Assembly (NCBI GenBank): GCA_028718465.1
Contig: JAQULX010000186.1
Span: forward strand, 1 to 6,174
Reading direction: 5' to 3'
Origin: Dehalococcoidales bacterium
GTDB lineage: Bacteria > Chloroflexota > Dehalococcoidia > Dehalococcoidales > UBA3254
Length of the DNA stretch: 6,174 nt
Positions 5,215 through 6,174 of this stretch are shown one piece after another (positions within the stretch are counted from its first letter, which is position 1; each line of letters begins with the position of its first letter). Position numbers and translations under genes: made by a program. The notes beneath the pieces were generated by a model. It had not been told where the DNA came from and searched no databases. It saw nothing but the letters and a program-made list of their open reading frames with translations.

Positions 5215-5416
5215 TTTTCGCAGTTATCTGTTGTCATAAGGAAACATGCCCTGGCAGTTGTAGCATAATCTGAAAAAGATTTTAGTTTGAGAATATAAAA
5301 TTAGAGACATATTAATCCTTATTTGAAATTATCTGCCGTAATATTCAGTAGACAGTGCTCCTTATCTTAATTGATCCAGCTTATATTTTTGTGAGGTATT
5401 CTAAATATGGAGACTT

Positions 5417-6026
5417 ATGATAACATATAGCTTTCTGGATTCCTTTGTAATGACATTTGTCCCTCTCTTTATTGTCATCGGTGCAGTACAAAATTTACCG
5501 TTTGTGATAGCTTTAAGCTAGAAAAGAACCCCTTTCGAGAGGAATAAAGTGATTCGCAATGCGGTGATTACCGCAGCAGTCGTTGGCTTGTTCTTTCTTT
5601 TAGTAGGGATATTTATGTTACAGCTTATGGGCATTTCTGTTGGTTCGTTTGCTATCGGCGGGGGTATTATTTTGCTGGTCCTTTCGGTAAGCTATATGAT
5701 TTCTGGCCGGACACACGAGTACGATAAAGGGGAAACGGTAGCAGTTGTGCCCATTGGAACGCCCTTAATGGTGGGCCCGGCTACCATCACTACACTCTTG
5801 CTTTTGGGAACCCAATTCCCTATTTTATTGGGTATTAAATTCTTTTACCTTAAACATCGCCATGGTCTGGATCATCTTCAAACAAAGCAATCGAATCACG
5901 CGTTATCTGGGCAGGGGCGGTGTTCTGGCAGTGTCCAAAGTTTCCAGTCTTCTTCTGGCGGCTGTTGCTGTTAACATGGTTATTCGGGGTTTGAGTATGA
6001 TGGGAGTGTTAAATATCCCGGCTTAA
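5417..6026 (+). pseudogene. MarC family integral membrane protein, broken by amber stop and frameshift
   Basis: The MarC/UPF0056 family consists of six-helix inner-membrane proteins of about 200 residues with no settled substrate. The gene begins at ATG 5417 behind TGGAG. The first 34 codons (SFLDSFVMTFVPLFIVIGAV and on to NLPFVIALS) end at TAG 5519-5521. The same frame continues with KRTPFERNKVIRNAVITA and the family motif VVPIGTPLMVGPATITTLL. Near 5843-5846 (TTTT) it loses the family pattern. The family C-terminus resumes one base on, from 5844: FTLNIAMVWIIFKQSN, LGRGGVLAVSKVSSLLLAA, ending at TAA 6024-6026. One extra T would explain the shift. Repaired, it has 202 codons. The usual DPxGN motif of helix 1 reads GAVQN. 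A GTG at 5549 with GAGAGGA upstream could restart translation but still meets the frameshift. Confidence 0.88.
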
Positions 6027-6174
6027 GATTGCAATCATTCTATTAGCTACACGGGCCCGGGTGATCGGCATCGATACTGGTGGATTCGAAGGGGACCACA
6101 TATCTGGATGTGCTGAGACGTTGAGCCGGCTGGCAACCGAACTCTCAACGCCTGGTTTGATGAAAAAACCTTTC
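6027..6174. other. Window end with no assignable gene
   Basis: Both strands have open frames running off the edge. The plus-strand frame from GTG 6061 reads VIGIDTGGFEGDHISGCAE onwards without a ribosome binding site. The minus-strand frame ends at a TAA near 6014 and includes SNPPVSMPITRARVANR. Neither resembles a family I can name, and the window is too short to decide. The higher GC of this stretch suggests that one of them is coding. Confidence 0.25.

Noticed and set aside
5519..5521. TAG in marC read as pyrrolysine or another recoding event
   Set aside because: The position is not a known recoding site in this family, and the separate frameshift downstream already indicates a non-functional gene.

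Overview
The window looks like a bacterial chromosomal segment of moderate-to-low GC with AT-rich spacers and strong purine-rich ribosome binding sites (AAGGAGG, GAGGAGG, GGGAGGT). Candidate promoters resemble sigma-70 boxes. These traits, together with the sequence style of the ATP synthase delta, PRC-barrel and TauE proteins, fit an anaerobic Bacillota (clostridial or Peptococcaceae-like) or Chloroflexota (Dehalococcoidia-like) genome. The sequence alone does not settle which. I see no rRNA, tRNA, CRISPR array or intact insertion sequence.

Layout. 1-1037: a minus-strand TauE/SafE-type membrane transporter. Its conserved N-terminus extends upstream of every canonical start codon; the only well-placed start is an ATA behind a good Shine-Dalgarno. 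Upstream lie a hairpin with a T-tract and a tiny possible leader ORF. 1038-1572: AT-rich spacer. 1573-2109: minus-strand atpH (F1 delta), alone, with no other ATP synthase gene next to it. 2110-2602: spacer. 2603-2773: an unlisted 56-residue plus-strand gene with a strong ribosome binding site, converging on a minus-strand winged-helix protein (2785-3054). 3055-3168: a nested hairpin. 3169-4015: two minus-strand genes, a PRC-barrel protein and a charged coiled-coil protein built from two 40-residue repeats, each with its own signals. 4208-4579: a plus-strand acidic protein of unknown function. 4729-4770: a long hairpin in a convergent spacer. 4810-5133: a minus-strand 107-residue unknown protein. 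5417-6026: a plus-strand marC-family gene broken by an in-frame TAG and a later frameshift. 6027-6174: no assignable gene.

Working together. The genes do not form one pathway. The middle part (2600-5133) is a run of small, mostly single-gene units facing different ways: winged helix, PRC-barrel, coiled coil and three unknowns. This looks like accessory or stress-type content. The broken marC gene, the non-canonical tauE start and the stranded atpH together suggest a region undergoing rearrangement or decay. No clear new multi-gene system is visible. The points most worth checking are the ATA start with its leader hairpin, the orphan atpH, the missed 56-residue gene and the double lesion in marC.
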